A stretch of 64,000 nucleotides of DNA from CAWJLS01 sp963843755 (GCA_963843755.1 CAWJLS010000008.1:1-64000); one strand, 5' to 3'. Shown: positions 23,646 to 32,917, numbered from the stretch's first letter. Translations and numbers: made by a program. Notes: a model not told the origin generated them from the sequence alone.

Positions 23646-25155
23646 CCCGGTCGCTCCACCGCGACTCCTCGCCCCGCTCCCGGGCTGCCGCCGCTTCCTG
23701 GCGGACCCAGCGCGAGATCTCCCGGCCGAGCCGGCGGGCGGTCTGCCGGTGGCGGGGATCGCGGATCAGGTTGCGGGTCTCGCCCGGGTCGCTCGCGAGG
23801 TCGTAGAGCTCCGGCCGCCCGGCGCGGGCGCGCAGGATCAGCTTGAACCGGCCGTCGCTGGCCGCTCGGGCGCCGGCCCACTCGGAGACGACGATCCGCG
23901 GGCCGCCTTCCCCGTTCTTCCCGTCGCCCTCTTCGCCGGACGCCGCTCCACGGCCCTCGATCGCGCTCCGCAGGCTCGTTCCGGGCAATGTTTCGGGCGG
24001 CTCGATCTGCAGGTAGTCGAGGAGCGTCGGCGTCAGATCGAAGCTCGCCGCCGGTGCCGCGACGCGCCGTGGCCCGGTGGCCTCGATCGCCCGCGGCAGA
24101 CGGATCAGGAGCGGGACGTGGACCTCGTTGTCGTAGACGGTGTGGCAGTGCTTGATCTGGCCGTGCTCGTAGAACGCCTCGCCGTGGTCCGCCAGCAGGA
24201 CGACGACCGTGTTGTCCAGCAGGCCGCGGTCCGTGAGGCCGTCGAGGAACTTGCCGAGGGCGTCGTCGAAGAAGGCGATCTCGTCGTCGTAGAGGTCGTG
24301 GAAGTGGGCGATGTGGGCGCGCTCGGGAGATCCCTGCGGGAACACCTCGCCGGCGGCGATGCGCTTGGCGATCGGGTTCGGGTTGCCCTTCTGCACCGCC
24401 TCCGGGCCGTCGTACGGCTCGACGGCGAACTGCCGCGGCCACTCCTTGCGCGGCCGGTACGGGCCGTGGGGGTCCATGAAGTGGAGGTAGAGGAAGAAGG
24501 GCCGGGGCAGGGCGTCGATCTGCTCGAAGGCCTGGTCGCGGACGCAGGTGGCAGTGCGCCACAGGCACGACTCGTCGAAATGCTCGAAGCCGGGTTCGAA
24601 GCCGCCGTGCGGATTGAAGTTCGACGGCGTCGCGCGGACGATCGGGCTGGCGGAGACGGCGGCGGTGGCGTAGCCGTGGGCACGGAGGATCGCCGGCAGG
24701 GTCGCGATGCCGTCCGGAATGCCCATGTGGCCGTCGGGCTGGCCGGCGAAGCGCGACGGCGGCAGGCCGGTGAGGATCGAGTTGACCGACGGGAAGGTGC
24801 AGGGCGCCTGGGCGCGGGCCTGCTCGAACAGGAAGCTCTTCTCGGCCAGGGCGTCGAGATGGGGAGAGGTCGGCCGGTCGTAGCCGTAGGCACCCAGATC
24901 CTGGGCCCGGAGGGTGTCGACCAGGAGGACGATGACGTTCGGGCGCGGCGGCGGCTCGAGTCCGCCACAGCCGACGAGCCCGGCGAGGCCGACGAGACAG
25001 AACGCGCCGGCCAGTGCGGTCAGAGCGGTCCGAGCGGCCAGGCCGGTCGGGCTGGTCCGGCTGGTCAGGCTGCTCCGGCCGCGCCGGCCTCGTCGGTCGT
25101 GCCGGATGCGCCGGATGTACTGGGATGGGGCGCCCTGGAGAGCTTGGCGTTTCAT
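23608..25155 (-). CDS. Sulfatase/alkaline-phosphatase-superfamily lipoprotein with Thr nucleophile
   Basis: A 515-aa protein. A basic N-terminus, a hydrophobic stretch and the lipobox LVGC (60-63) predict a lipoprotein. The catalytic domain has NVIVLLVDTLRAQDLGAYGY (metal Asp80), HFMDPHGPY, and VVVLLADHGEAFYEHGQIKHCHTVYDNEVHVPLLI. At the nucleophile site the sequence is Cys119-Thr120-F-P-S-V; aligned with the sulfatase CxPxR motif, Thr120 takes the nucleophile place and the Arg is Val. So it lacks the formylglycine signature and may be a phosphodiesterase, phosphatase or phosphotransferase rather than a sulfatase. It is transcribed towards the surface-glycan operon and overlaps its last gene. 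Confidence 0.78.
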   Translation of the reverse strand: MKRQALQGAPSQYIRRIRHDRRGRRGRSSLTSRTSPTGLAARTALTALAGAFCLVGLAGLVGCGGLEPPPRPNVIVLLVDTLRAQDLGAYGYDRPTSPHLDALAEKSFLFEQARAQAPCTFPSVNSILTGLPPSRFAGQPDGHMGIPDGIATLPAILRAHGYATAAVSASPIVRATPSNFNPHGGFEPGFEHFDESCLWRTATCVRDQAFEQIDALPRPFFLYLHFMDPHGPYRPRKEWPRQFAVEPYDGPEAVQKGNPNPIAKRIAAGEVFPQGSPERAHIAHFHDLYDDEIAFFDDALGKFLDGLTDRGLLDNTVVVLLADHGEAFYEHGQIKHCHTVYDNEVHVPLLIRLPRAIEATGPRRVAAPAASFDLTPTLLDYLQIEPPETLPGTSLRSAIEGRGAASGEEGDGKNGEGGPRIVVSEWAGARAASDGRFKLILRARAGRPELYDLASDPGETRNLIRDPRHRQTARRLGREISRWVRQEAAAARERGEESRWSDRVMDRLRSLGYVQ

Positions 25156-25195
25156 GACCGGCAGACTTTACCGTTTCGGGCGGGGCCGGCATCGA

Positions 25196-25250
25196 CCAGG
25201 CTCGGCCAAGCCCAGCCAAGCTCGGCCCAGCCCGGACAAGCTCGGTCGAC
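25196..25250. repeat. Intergenic 10-bp tandem repeats
   Basis: Five imperfect units of about 10 bp (AAGCTCGGCC, AAGCCCAGCC, AAGCTCGGCC, CAGCCCGGAC, AAGCTCGG) lie between the divergent sulfatase-like and binding-protein genes. The rest of this 216-bp gap shows no clear promoter. Confidence 0.5.
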
Positions 25251-25371
25251 CCCGGTTGTTCCGTCCGGTGTCCTCGCGGGTGCCCCGAGGAGTCCGGCGG
25301 CTTCGCGATAGACTCGGCGATCCGGTCGCGGGCAGGTTCTGCCGGTCCGCCGCCGCTCGCCGGAGACTCCC

Positions 25372-26442
25372 ATGACCGATTCGAAGCCCGAAGTCTCGCT
25401 CCGCTCTTCCGTCGCCCTGCTCCTCCTCGCCCTGCCGGTGCTGCTCGCCGCGCTCGGCCTCTGGTCGTGCGGCGACGACCGCACCCGGGTGGTCCTCTAC
25501 AGCCCCCACGGCCGCGACCTGCTCGCCCTGCTCGAGACCACCTACGAGGCCGAGCACCCGGACGTCGACGTCCGCTGGCTGGACATGGGCTCCCAGGAGG
25601 TGTTCGACCGCATCCGCTCGGAGAAGGCGAACCCCCAGGCGGACGTCTGGTTCGGCGGACCGGACACCATCTTCGGCCGCGGCGCCGAGCAGGGGCTGCT
25701 CCAGCCCTACCGGCCGGCCTGGGCCGACGCGGTGCCGGCGACGAGCCGCGCACCGGGCGACCTCTACTTCGGCGCCTACCGCTCCATGCCGGTGCTGGTC
25801 TACAACACGGACAAGGTGAGCGCCGACGAGGCGCCGCGCGACTGGGACGACCTGCTCGACCCGCGCTGGAAGGGGGAGATCCTGATCCGCGATCCCCTCG
25901 CCTCCGGCACCATGCGGACGATGTTCGGCATGTTCCTGGCCCGTTCGGTCGACCAGACCGGCTCGGACGAGCAGGGTTTCGCGTGGCTCCGGCGGCTCGA
26001 CGGCCAGACCAAGGAGTACGTCCTCAACCCGGCGTTGATGATCGAGAAGCTGGTGCGCGGCGAGGGCCTGGTGACCGTCTGGGACCTGACCGACATCCTG
26101 CTCCAGAAGGAGCGCGGCAAGCCGCTCGACTTCCACTTCCCGACCAGCGGCACGCCGGTGATCGACGACTCGATCGGCCTGGTCGCCGGCGCCAGGCACC
26201 CGGAGGCGGCTGAGGCGTTCATCGACTGGGTGGGCAGCCCGGAGGCCCAGCGCCTGGCGGCGGAGAAGGTCTACCGGGTGCCGGCGCGCACCGACCTCGC
26301 CCGCGATCAGCTCCCGCCCTGGGCCCAGGACGTGCTCGACCGGTTGGTGCCGGCCGACGTCGACTGGGACCTGATCGAGCAACGCGGCCCCGACTGGATG
26401 GCCCAGTGGGACCGGACCATCCGCGGCGCGTCCGGCTCCTGA
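25372..26442 (+). CDS. Ferric-type ABC transporter substrate-binding lipoprotein
   Basis: A 356-aa protein. A hydrophobic signal (VALLLLALPVLLAALGLWS) ends in the lipobox LWSC. The mature protein has the type-2 periplasmic-binding fold of FbpA/AfuA proteins: VVLYSPHGRDLLALLETTYEAEHPDVDVRWLDMG, KANPQADVWFGGPDTIF, SMPVLVYNTDKV, DWDDLLDPRWKGEILIRDPLASGTMRTMFG and LVAGARHPEAAEAFIDWVGSPEAQ. An ATPase and a fused permease follow, a complete import set. Fe(III) is the most likely ligand by family; other oxyanion or organophosphonate ligands are possible. Confidence 0.82.
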   Translation: MTDSKPEVSLRSSVALLLLALPVLLAALGLWSCGDDRTRVVLYSPHGRDLLALLETTYEAEHPDVDVRWLDMGSQEVFDRIRSEKANPQADVWFGGPDTIFGRGAEQGLLQPYRPAWADAVPATSRAPGDLYFGAYRSMPVLVYNTDKVSADEAPRDWDDLLDPRWKGEILIRDPLASGTMRTMFGMFLARSVDQTGSDEQGFAWLRRLDGQTKEYVLNPALMIEKLVRGEGLVTVWDLTDILLQKERGKPLDFHFPTSGTPVIDDSIGLVAGARHPEAAEAFIDWVGSPEAQRLAAEKVYRVPARTDLARDQLPPWAQDVLDRLVPADVDWDLIEQRGPDWMAQWDRTIRGASGS

Positions 26443-26482
26443 TCCCCGGTCTTCGCGAGCGTCTCCCGACCCTCTTGCTCTC

Positions 26483-27910
26483 ATGGCCTTCCTCGAAACC
26501 TCGCGGCTGACCAAGCGCTTCGGCGATCTCGTCGTCCTGGACGAGCTGTCGCTCGAGGTGGCGGATGGGGAGGTGCTGGCGCTGCTCGGGCCGTCGGGGA
26601 GCGGCAAGACCACCTTCCTGCGCCTGCTCGCGGGCTTCGAGACCGCCGACGGCGGGACGATCCGGGCCGCCGGCCGCGACGTCACCCGCCTCGCCCCGGC
26701 CGCCCGCGGCTTCGGCATGGTTTTCCAGCACTACGCCCTCTTTCCCCACCTCACGGTCCGCGGCAACGTCGCCTTCGGGCTGGAGGCGCGGCGCTGGGAG
26801 AAGGCGGCGATCGCGCGCCGGGTGGCGGAGGTGCTCGCCCTGGTCGACCTCGAAGGGTTCGAGGAGCGGCCGGTCGGCGCCCTCTCGGGCGGCCAGCAGC
26901 AGCGGGTCGCCCTGGCCCGGGCGCTGGCGCCCGACCCGCCGCTCCTGCTCCTCGACGAGCCGCTGTCGAACCTCGACCCGTCGCTGCGCGAGCGCACCCG
27001 GCGCGAGCTCCTGGCGGCGATTCGCCGGGTCGGCATCACGACCGTGCTGGTGACCCACGAGCAGGACGAGGCCTTCCACCTGGGCGACCGGGTGGCGGTG
27101 CTCTGGCGCGGCCGTCTGCAGCAGGTGGGGAGGCCGGAGGCGCTCTATCTCGATCCGGCCAACCGGTTCGTCGCCTCGTTCATCGGCCGGAGCACGGCGC
27201 TGCCCGGGGTGGTGGTGGGGCGGGGCGAGGACGGCCGCTGCCGGGTGCGGCTCGCGGTGGCGGGGTCGGAGGGCCCGGTCTGGGAGGCGATCGACCGGAG
27301 CGGGAAGGGCCCGGCGGGCGGGCCGGACGACAGGACAGGCGGCCGGGGGCCCTACCAGAATCGAGGCGAGGATCGGGGTGAGGGTCGAGGCGAGGATCGG
27401 GGCGAGGGCCCGAGTGAGGGTCTGAGTCAGGGCCTGAGTCAGGGCCTGAGTCAAGGCGAGAATGCGGTTCTGGTAGTGCGGCCCGAGAGCCTGCGGCTCA
27501 GGCGGTGCGGGGCCGGGGACGCGGTCGGCGATGGCGGTGAAGTCGACGAGCGCGGCGAAGTCGGCGATGAGGAGCTCGCCGGCACGGTGGTCGGCCGGCG
27601 CTACGGCGGTCCGGTCACCTATTACCAGGTGGCGCTCGGGGCCGACCCGGACGAGGGGGCCGCGGCCGGGACGGGCGCCCCGATGGAGATCGAGGTCCTG
27701 GCGGGTCTCGACGCGGCCGAGGAGGGGGAGCGGGTGCGTATCGGGTTGCGCCCCGAGGCGGCGCCCGAGGCGCCGATGCCGTCGGCCTTCGCTCGCCGCG
27801 CCGTCTCCGGGGCCGTGGCTGAACGTCGGGAGAGCCCACGCCGCGAGGCAGAGGCCCCCGGGGCCGGCGGCGACGGTGCGGCCGCCGGCAGCGGGTGGGA
27901 GGCGCCATGA
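26483..27910 (+). CDS. ABC transporter ATP-binding protein (FbpC-like)
   Basis: A 475-aa protein. Walker A is GPSGSGKT (36-43), signature LSGGQQQRVALARAL, Walker B LLLLDEPLSNLD, and the H-loop VLVTHEQDEAFHLGDRVAVL. A regulatory TOBE-like C-terminus (PESLRLRRCGAGDAV..., VGRRYGGPVTYYQVAL) follows. It energises uptake by the adjacent permease. Normal family length is about 350 residues. The excess comes mainly from a repeat-rich insertion (27361-27456) before the TOBE part and a low-complexity tail (EAPMPSAFARRAVSGAVAERRESPRREAEAPGAGG). The stop overlaps the permease start by 4 bp. Confidence 0.85.
   Translation: MAFLETSRLTKRFGDLVVLDELSLEVADGEVLALLGPSGSGKTTFLRLLAGFETADGGTIRAAGRDVTRLAPAARGFGMVFQHYALFPHLTVRGNVAFGLEARRWEKAAIARRVAEVLALVDLEGFEERPVGALSGGQQQRVALARALAPDPPLLLLDEPLSNLDPSLRERTRRELLAAIRRVGITTVLVTHEQDEAFHLGDRVAVLWRGRLQQVGRPEALYLDPANRFVASFIGRSTALPGVVVGRGEDGRCRVRLAVAGSEGPVWEAIDRSGKGPAGGPDDRTGGRGPYQNRGEDRGEGRGEDRGEGPSEGLSQGLSQGLSQGENAVLVVRPESLRLRRCGAGDAVGDGGEVDERGEVGDEELAGTVVGRRYGGPVTYYQVALGADPDEGAAAGTGAPMEIEVLAGLDAAEEGERVRIGLRPEAAPEAPMPSAFARRAVSGAVAERRESPRREAEAPGAGGDGAAAGSGWEAP
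27361..27456 (+). repeat. In-frame repeat insertion in the ABC ATPase
   Basis: The first half has GAGGATCGGGGCGAGGG-type units (EDRGEGRGEDRGEG). The second half has three 12-bp units of the form GGCCTGAGTCAG (EGLSQGLSQGLSQG). The tract sits in the C-terminal regulatory region, so the ATPase core is untouched. Confidence 0.65.
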
Positions 27911-29661
27911 CCGGGCACGCACCGCCGGGGGCGCGGCCGCCGGCGGGTGCTGTCCACGCGGCGGGCCGGAGCTCCCGCCTGGCCTCCGCGGCGCTGGCGA
28001 CGGCGCTTCTCCTCGGGCTGCTGCTCGCCTGGCTGGTCGGCTATCCGCTGCTCATCACCCTGGCCGAGGCGCTCCGCGGTCCGGCGGGCTGGACGGCCCA
28101 GGGCTTCCGCGACTTCGCGGCGCGGCCGGACGAATGGCTGGCGCTCTGGCGGAGCCTGTGGATCTCGGTCGCCTCGGTCGTGCTCTCGGGAGCGGTCGGC
28201 GTGCCGCTGGCGTTTCTGTTCGAGCGCACCGAGTTCCCCGGCCGGCGCCTGCTCTCCGCCCTGGTGGCGCTGCCGGTCGCCCTGCCGCCCCTGGTCGGGG
28301 TGATCGCCTTCCTCTTCCTCTACGGCGAGAGCGGCTTCGTGTCGCGGGCGGTCCAGGCGCTCTTCGGGCTCGACGCCGCGCCGTGGCGCCTGGCCGGCCC
28401 CGGGGCGATCCTGCTGGTCCACACCTACTCGATGTACGTCTACTTCTACCTCTTCACCCGGGCCGGCCTCGCCGGTCAGGACCGGGCCCTGGGCGAGGCG
28501 TCGGCCAGCCTCGGGGCCGGGCGGCTCCGCACCCTCCTCCGGGTGACCCTGCCGACGCTGCGGCCGGCGATCGCGGGGGCGGCGCTGCTGACCTTCATGA
28601 CCTCGCTGGCGTCGTTCTCGGCGCCGTACATCTTCGGCGGCTCGTTCCGGGTGATGACCACCCAGATCACCGCGTCCAAGCTCAACGGCCAGCTCCGGGC
28701 GGCCCAGGTGGAGACGGTCACCCTGGCGGCGATGGCCCTGGTCGGTCTCTGGCTGTTGACCCGGATGGGCGGGCTGGCGTTCGCCTCGGGCGCGGTCCGC
28801 GGCGTCGCCCCGGAGCGTACGCGGATCGCCTCGCCGGCCGCCCGGGGAGCGGCGACCGCCGGCGGCTGGCTGGTGGCGACGCTGCTGCTCCTGCCGCACC
28901 TGACCCTGCTGCTGATCTCCCTGGTGCCGCCGGGGACCTGGACCGCCCAGGCGGTGCCGCCGGTCTTCGGCCTGGACAACTACCGCGGTCTGCTCGCCCA
29001 GCCGGAGCGCCTGCGGCCGGTGGTCAACTCCCTCTGGATGGCCGGGGCGGCGACCCTCGGCGCCCTGATCCTGGGGGTCGGCGCCGCGCGGGCGGCGGCC
29101 CGGCTGCGCGGCCGCGGCCGGAGCGCGGTGGGGCGGGGCGAGCGCCCCCTCGGCCGGCTGCTCGAAGGTCTGCTGGCGCTGCCGTGGGCGGTGCCGGGGA
29201 CGGTCTTCGCGGTGGCCCTGGCGGTGACCTTCAGCGTCGACGCGCCGGCGGCCGGACGGTTCGTGCTCGTCGGCACTCCCTGGATCCTGCCGCTCGCCTA
29301 CCTGGTGCGGAGCCTCCCGCTCACCGGCCGCTCGGCGGTGGCGGGGCTCTCCCAGGTCGACCCGGCGCTCGAGGAGGCGTCGTCCTCGCTCGGCGCCGGG
29401 CGGCTGCGGACGCTCCGGCGCGTGGTGCTGCCGCTGCTGCGGCCGGCGCTCGCCGCCGGCGCCGCCCTCGCCTTCATCACCGGGCTGGGGGACTTCGTCG
29501 CCTCGGTCGTGCTCTACACCCTCGATACCCGGCCTATCTCGATCGAGATCCTGTCGTCGCTCCGGGTCCAGGACCTGGGGGGCGCGGCGGTCTACGGGGT
29601 GCTCCTGGCGGTGGCGAGCGGTGCCGCCTTCTTCCTGTGGGGTGAGGGGAGGCGGGCGTGA
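27907..29661 (+). CDS. Fused ABC transporter permease (FbpB-like)
   Basis: A 584-aa protein with about 12 transmembrane helices in two homologous halves. Each half carries an EAA loop: EASASLGAGRLRTLLRVTLPTLRPAIAG in the first and EASSSLGAGRLRTLRRVVLPLLRPALAAG in the second, both contacts for the ATPase. This duplicated permease is the FbpB pattern. The ATG at 27907 overlaps the ATPase stop (ATGA); the ORF opens at 27895 but the earlier start lies inside the ATPase tail. It overlaps the following MFS gene by 4 bp, so all four genes form one operon. Confidence 0.87.
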   Translation: MTGHAPPGARPPAGAVHAAGRSSRLASAALATALLLGLLLAWLVGYPLLITLAEALRGPAGWTAQGFRDFAARPDEWLALWRSLWISVASVVLSGAVGVPLAFLFERTEFPGRRLLSALVALPVALPPLVGVIAFLFLYGESGFVSRAVQALFGLDAAPWRLAGPGAILLVHTYSMYVYFYLFTRAGLAGQDRALGEASASLGAGRLRTLLRVTLPTLRPAIAGAALLTFMTSLASFSAPYIFGGSFRVMTTQITASKLNGQLRAAQVETVTLAAMALVGLWLLTRMGGLAFASGAVRGVAPERTRIASPAARGAATAGGWLVATLLLLPHLTLLLISLVPPGTWTAQAVPPVFGLDNYRGLLAQPERLRPVVNSLWMAGAATLGALILGVGAARAAARLRGRGRSAVGRGERPLGRLLEGLLALPWAVPGTVFAVALAVTFSVDAPAAGRFVLVGTPWILPLAYLVRSLPLTGRSAVAGLSQVDPALEEASSSLGAGRLRTLRRVVLPLLRPALAAGAALAFITGLGDFVASVVLYTLDTRPISIEILSSLRVQDLGGAAVYGVLLAVASGAAFFLWGEGRRA

Positions 29662-30983
29662 GGCAAGCCGAGCTCAAGCACCTGTCGGTGCTCATGGCGA
29701 CCGTGTTCATCGACATGATCGGCTTCCTGATGGTGCTGCCGCTGCTGCCGTTCTATGCCGAGCGGCTGGGGGCGAGCCCGGTGATGGTCACCCTGCTGGT
29801 GGCGGCGTTCGCCCTGTCCCAGCTCGTCGCGTCGCCGCTCTGGGGGCGCTTCTCCGACCGGCTGGGCCGGCGCCCGATGATCATCTGCGGGCTGCTCCTC
29901 TCCGGGGCGGCGTTCGTCCTGTTCGGCTTCGCCAGCAGCCTGATCGGGTCCGGTCACGACGGCGGGCAGCACCTGTTCGGCATCACCCACGCGGGGCTGT
30001 GGCTGCTGTTCGCGTCGCGGATCATCCAGGGGATGGGGGGCGGCACGACCAGCGTGGTCCACGCCTACGTCAGCGACGTGGTGCCCCGGGGCGAGCGGGC
30101 CAAGGCACTCGGCTGGATGTCGGCGGCGACCAGCGCCGGCGTCACGCTCGGTCCGGCGCTCGGCTCGCTCTCGGCCCACTGGGGCGAGGCGGCGCCGGGT
30201 TTCCTGGCGGCGGTCCTCTGTGTGGCCAACGCGGTGTTCGCCTGGTCGCTGCTGCCGGAGACGAAGCGGGACCGCCAAGAGGAGGGCGGGGGAGGGCGCC
30301 AAGAGCCGCTGCTCTCGGCCGTCGGACGGGTGCTCTCCGACCCCGGGCGGGAGATCCACGTGCTGATCTTCGTCTACGCCCTCGGCATGATGGCGTTCAT
30401 GGCGATGAACAGCATCATGGCGCTCTTCCTGGAGCGCGACTTCGGCGCCACGGACGAGACCATCGGCTGGTTCTACGTCTATGTCGGGGCGCTGTCGTTC
30501 GTCATGCGGGCGGTGATCCTCGGCCCGGTCGTGTCGTGGCTGGGCGAGGTCAAGACGCTGCGGGTGGGTGCGCTGGCCCTGGCCGCCGGCCTGTTGACGG
30601 TTCCGTTCACCGGCAGCCTCGGCCTCGCCCTGCCGTGGAACGTGGTGGTCCTGGGGCTGGCGGCGGCGCTGATGCCGGTCGGCACGGCGCTGCTCTTCCC
30701 GTCGACCACCTCCCAGATCTCCGGCCGGGCTCTACGCCACGAGACCGGCCAGACGCTGGGCGTGCAGCAGGCGTTCGGCGGCGTCTCGCGGGTGGTCGGA
30801 CCGGTCTGGGCCGGCTTCGCCTTTCAGGAGCTGGGTGTGCCGACGCCCTTCTGGATCGGCGCCGGGATCATGGTGGCGGCCTTCATGATCGCGCTGCGCG
30901 TCCATCCGCCGGGAAGCGCGGTCGTCGCCGGGGACCACCGGCCGGCCTCCGAGCAACTCGGGGCCGAGGAGGAAGGGGCGTGA
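29658..30983 (+). CDS. Major facilitator superfamily transporter
   Basis: A 441-aa protein with about 12 hydrophobic helices. MFS motif A appears between helices 2 and 3 as ASPLWGRFSDRLGRRPMIICG, and GMGGGTTSVVHAYVSDVVPRGERAKALGWMSAATSAGVTLGPALG carries the motif B/C region of drug:H+ antiporters of the TetA type. The GTG start overlaps the permease stop (GTGA). Substrate unknown; export of a siderophore or drug is only a guess from its place after the ABC importer. Confidence 0.82.
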   Translation: MRQAELKHLSVLMATVFIDMIGFLMVLPLLPFYAERLGASPVMVTLLVAAFALSQLVASPLWGRFSDRLGRRPMIICGLLLSGAAFVLFGFASSLIGSGHDGGQHLFGITHAGLWLLFASRIIQGMGGGTTSVVHAYVSDVVPRGERAKALGWMSAATSAGVTLGPALGSLSAHWGEAAPGFLAAVLCVANAVFAWSLLPETKRDRQEEGGGGRQEPLLSAVGRVLSDPGREIHVLIFVYALGMMAFMAMNSIMALFLERDFGATDETIGWFYVYVGALSFVMRAVILGPVVSWLGEVKTLRVGALALAAGLLTVPFTGSLGLALPWNVVVLGLAAALMPVGTALLFPSTTSQISGRALRHETGQTLGVQQAFGGVSRVVGPVWAGFAFQELGVPTPFWIGAGIMVAAFMIALRVHPPGSAVVAGDHRPASEQLGAEEEGA

Positions 30984-31135
30984 CCGGCGCTCCCCGTGCG
31001 GGGAGAACGGGGGCACCCCCGCCCGGAGCGCGCGCCGCCTCGTGAAGAGGCTGCGCATGCCGCGGACGGGGGAGGGGCTCCCGTAGCCGAGCCCATCAGC
31101 CGGACCCATCAGCCGGGTCGACCGGGGATGAATCG

Positions 31136-32554
31136 TCAGGGGATCTCGTCGCACTGGCCGGAGACGCCGATCGAGAAGCGACCCTGGGTGCTGGCCTCTG
31201 CGTAGACCACCCCGCCTCCGCTGTTGCTGAAGTTGAACTTCAGCGTCCCGAAGTCGAGCCCGGTGAAGGTCGAGTAGTTGAACCGCAGCGAGTGCGAGAT
31301 CGTCTTGATGTTGACCGGAGAACCGACCAGGTTGCCGGCCTCGTCGTAGGCCTGGACGCTGAACGAGGGTGGGTCGCCGCCCCCCGTGCCCCGCGGGTTG
31401 TCGATCCAGACGGTCAGGTCCGTGCCGCTCCCCGGTAGCGGCAGGTTCAGGAAGCGGACCGACGCCTTGGTGCAGCGCTGGATGATCCGGAAGAGCTTGT
31501 CGCCGGTCGCGAAGTTGTTGCCCACGTCGACCTGGAAGAAGTCCCCGGCCAGGACCGGGGTCATGTCCGGGTTGCCGGCCGTGGTGATCAGGACATAGCC
31601 CTCCGCGAAGCCCTCCATGCTGACCGCCAGGCCCGGAACGTCCCGGATGTTGACGGTATGGGTCTGGTACGGGCCCAGGTTGAAGGTCTCGGTCCGCTGG
31701 CTGACGCCGGTGGTCGTGAAGTACTCGACCCCGGCGGAGACCGGCGAGTTGGTCAGGTTGCGCACGGCGTAGAGGGTGGTGGTGCCGACGCCGCTGGTCT
31801 TGTCGACCGAGAACCGCGGCACGCCCAGGGTCTCGGCGAACACGCCCGGGGTGAAGACGTAGGCCCGGAGCATCAGCGCCTTGTACGAGATGCCGCCGCT
31901 GAAGGTGTTCAGCGGTGCCCACGAGCCGCTCTCGTTGGAGCGGTAGAAGCCGGGCTGGGCCGGGGCGCCGTTCAGGCCGTCGTCGTCGACGCAGAACCAG
32001 TAGCCGGAGTCGACGGCCGGGTTGTAGCGCACGCCGATGTAGACGTTCGACATGGTCAGCGGGTAGCTGAAGCTGGAGTGGTAGAAGGTCGGCGTGCTGG
32101 TCACGCCGGTGGCCACGGCCGCGAAGCTGGCGAGCTCTGTGCCGGGGCTGCCACCGGGACCGTTGGCGGCCCAGATCACCACTTCGTAGTGGATCTTCGA
32201 GTCACCACTCGTCTGGCGCATGCAGAAGTCGATGCCGCCCAGGGTGACGTCGGCCCCGCCGATGTTCTGGAACAGCATGTTGGTCTCGATAGTCTTGGCG
32301 CCGGAGTTGAGCAAGACGTCGTAGGAGCCGTCGTCGTACCCGAAAATGCCTGCCGCCTTCTCGGCCTTGCTCTTCGGTGCAGTCTCGGCAGGAGGCTCGA
32401 CGAGGGTGTTGCCCGAGCCGTGCTCCACCCGGTCCATCGTCTGGCCCGGAAGCACAGGTTGGAGCGTCTGGGATCGGGCGGGGGCGGCCAGCGCGCAGAC
32501 GAGAAGCGCGACGGCCAGGGGGACGAAGGTGCAAGGGCGCGACGGAAGATTCAC
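31136..32554 (-). CDS. Secreted beta-rich hypothetical protein
   Basis: A 472-aa protein with a signal peptide (MNLPSRPCTFVPLAVALLVCALAAPARSQT). The GTG at 32554 follows an excellent AAGGAGGGA ribosome-binding site. The mature part is rich in Gly, Thr, Ser and Asn with alternating beta-like stretches: GIFGYDDGSYDVLLNSGAKTIETNMLFQNIGGADVTLGGIDFC, SNVYIGVRYNPAVDSGYWFCVDDDGLNG, SVQAYDEAGNLVGSPVNIKTISHSLRFNYSTF. No named domain is recognised. An extracellular or surface location is likely; function unknown. Confidence 0.7.
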   Translation of the reverse strand: MNLPSRPCTFVPLAVALLVCALAAPARSQTLQPVLPGQTMDRVEHGSGNTLVEPPAETAPKSKAEKAAGIFGYDDGSYDVLLNSGAKTIETNMLFQNIGGADVTLGGIDFCMRQTSGDSKIHYEVVIWAANGPGGSPGTELASFAAVATGVTSTPTFYHSSFSYPLTMSNVYIGVRYNPAVDSGYWFCVDDDGLNGAPAQPGFYRSNESGSWAPLNTFSGGISYKALMLRAYVFTPGVFAETLGVPRFSVDKTSGVGTTTLYAVRNLTNSPVSAGVEYFTTTGVSQRTETFNLGPYQTHTVNIRDVPGLAVSMEGFAEGYVLITTAGNPDMTPVLAGDFFQVDVGNNFATGDKLFRIIQRCTKASVRFLNLPLPGSGTDLTVWIDNPRGTGGGDPPSFSVQAYDEAGNLVGSPVNIKTISHSLRFNYSTFTGLDFGTLKFNFSNSGGGVVYAEASTQGRFSIGVSGQCDEIP

Positions 32555-32734
32555 GACTCCCTCCTTGGGTCGATGGATGGCCTCGCCACCGAGGGGCTGC
32601 GCTGGAGGGCTGGCCGCTGACTCGCCGCGAGGTGTGACATCAGTCTACTCGGAGACTGGCCGGTACACCACAAGGACGGTCCGCGCTCGGTGAATCCCTC
32701 AGCGAAGGGGGCGGGGTTTGCCCCCTGAAACGCC

Positions 32735-32772
32735 AAAAGGCCGCGGTCGATCGGATGATCGTCGCGGCCTCG
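32735..32772 (-). terminator. Rho-independent terminator of tRNA-fMet
   Basis: On the minus strand AGGCCGCG-A-CGATC pairs with GATCG-A-CCGCGGCC around a 4-base loop, followed by TTTT. It lies about 30 bases after the tRNA CCA end. The rest of the gap 32555-32734 shows only a weak G/C hairpin at 32707-32725. Confidence 0.75.
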
Positions 32773-32800
32773 TTAGCTTCAGAACCTCGTTCGGTGAGGT

Positions 32801-32877
<77 letters not shown>

Positions 32878-32890
32878 TCACCGTTTTTCA

Positions 32891-32912
32891 ACCCGCTCCC
32901 CTCGGAGCGGGT
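32891..32912. repeat. Perfect palindrome in the tRNA-fMet leader
   Basis: ACCCGCTCC and GGAGCGGGT form a 9-bp stem with a CCTC loop between the promoter-like element and the 5' end of the tRNA. It may shape 5'-leader processing or be a terminator-like relic. Confidence 0.45.
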
Positions 32913-32917
32913 CCATG

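Noticed and set aside
27531..29645. A 704-aa open frame overlapping the ABC ATPase tail and permease
   Set aside because: Gly/Arg/Pro-rich shadow frame; the permease in the other frame has clear helices and two EAA loops.
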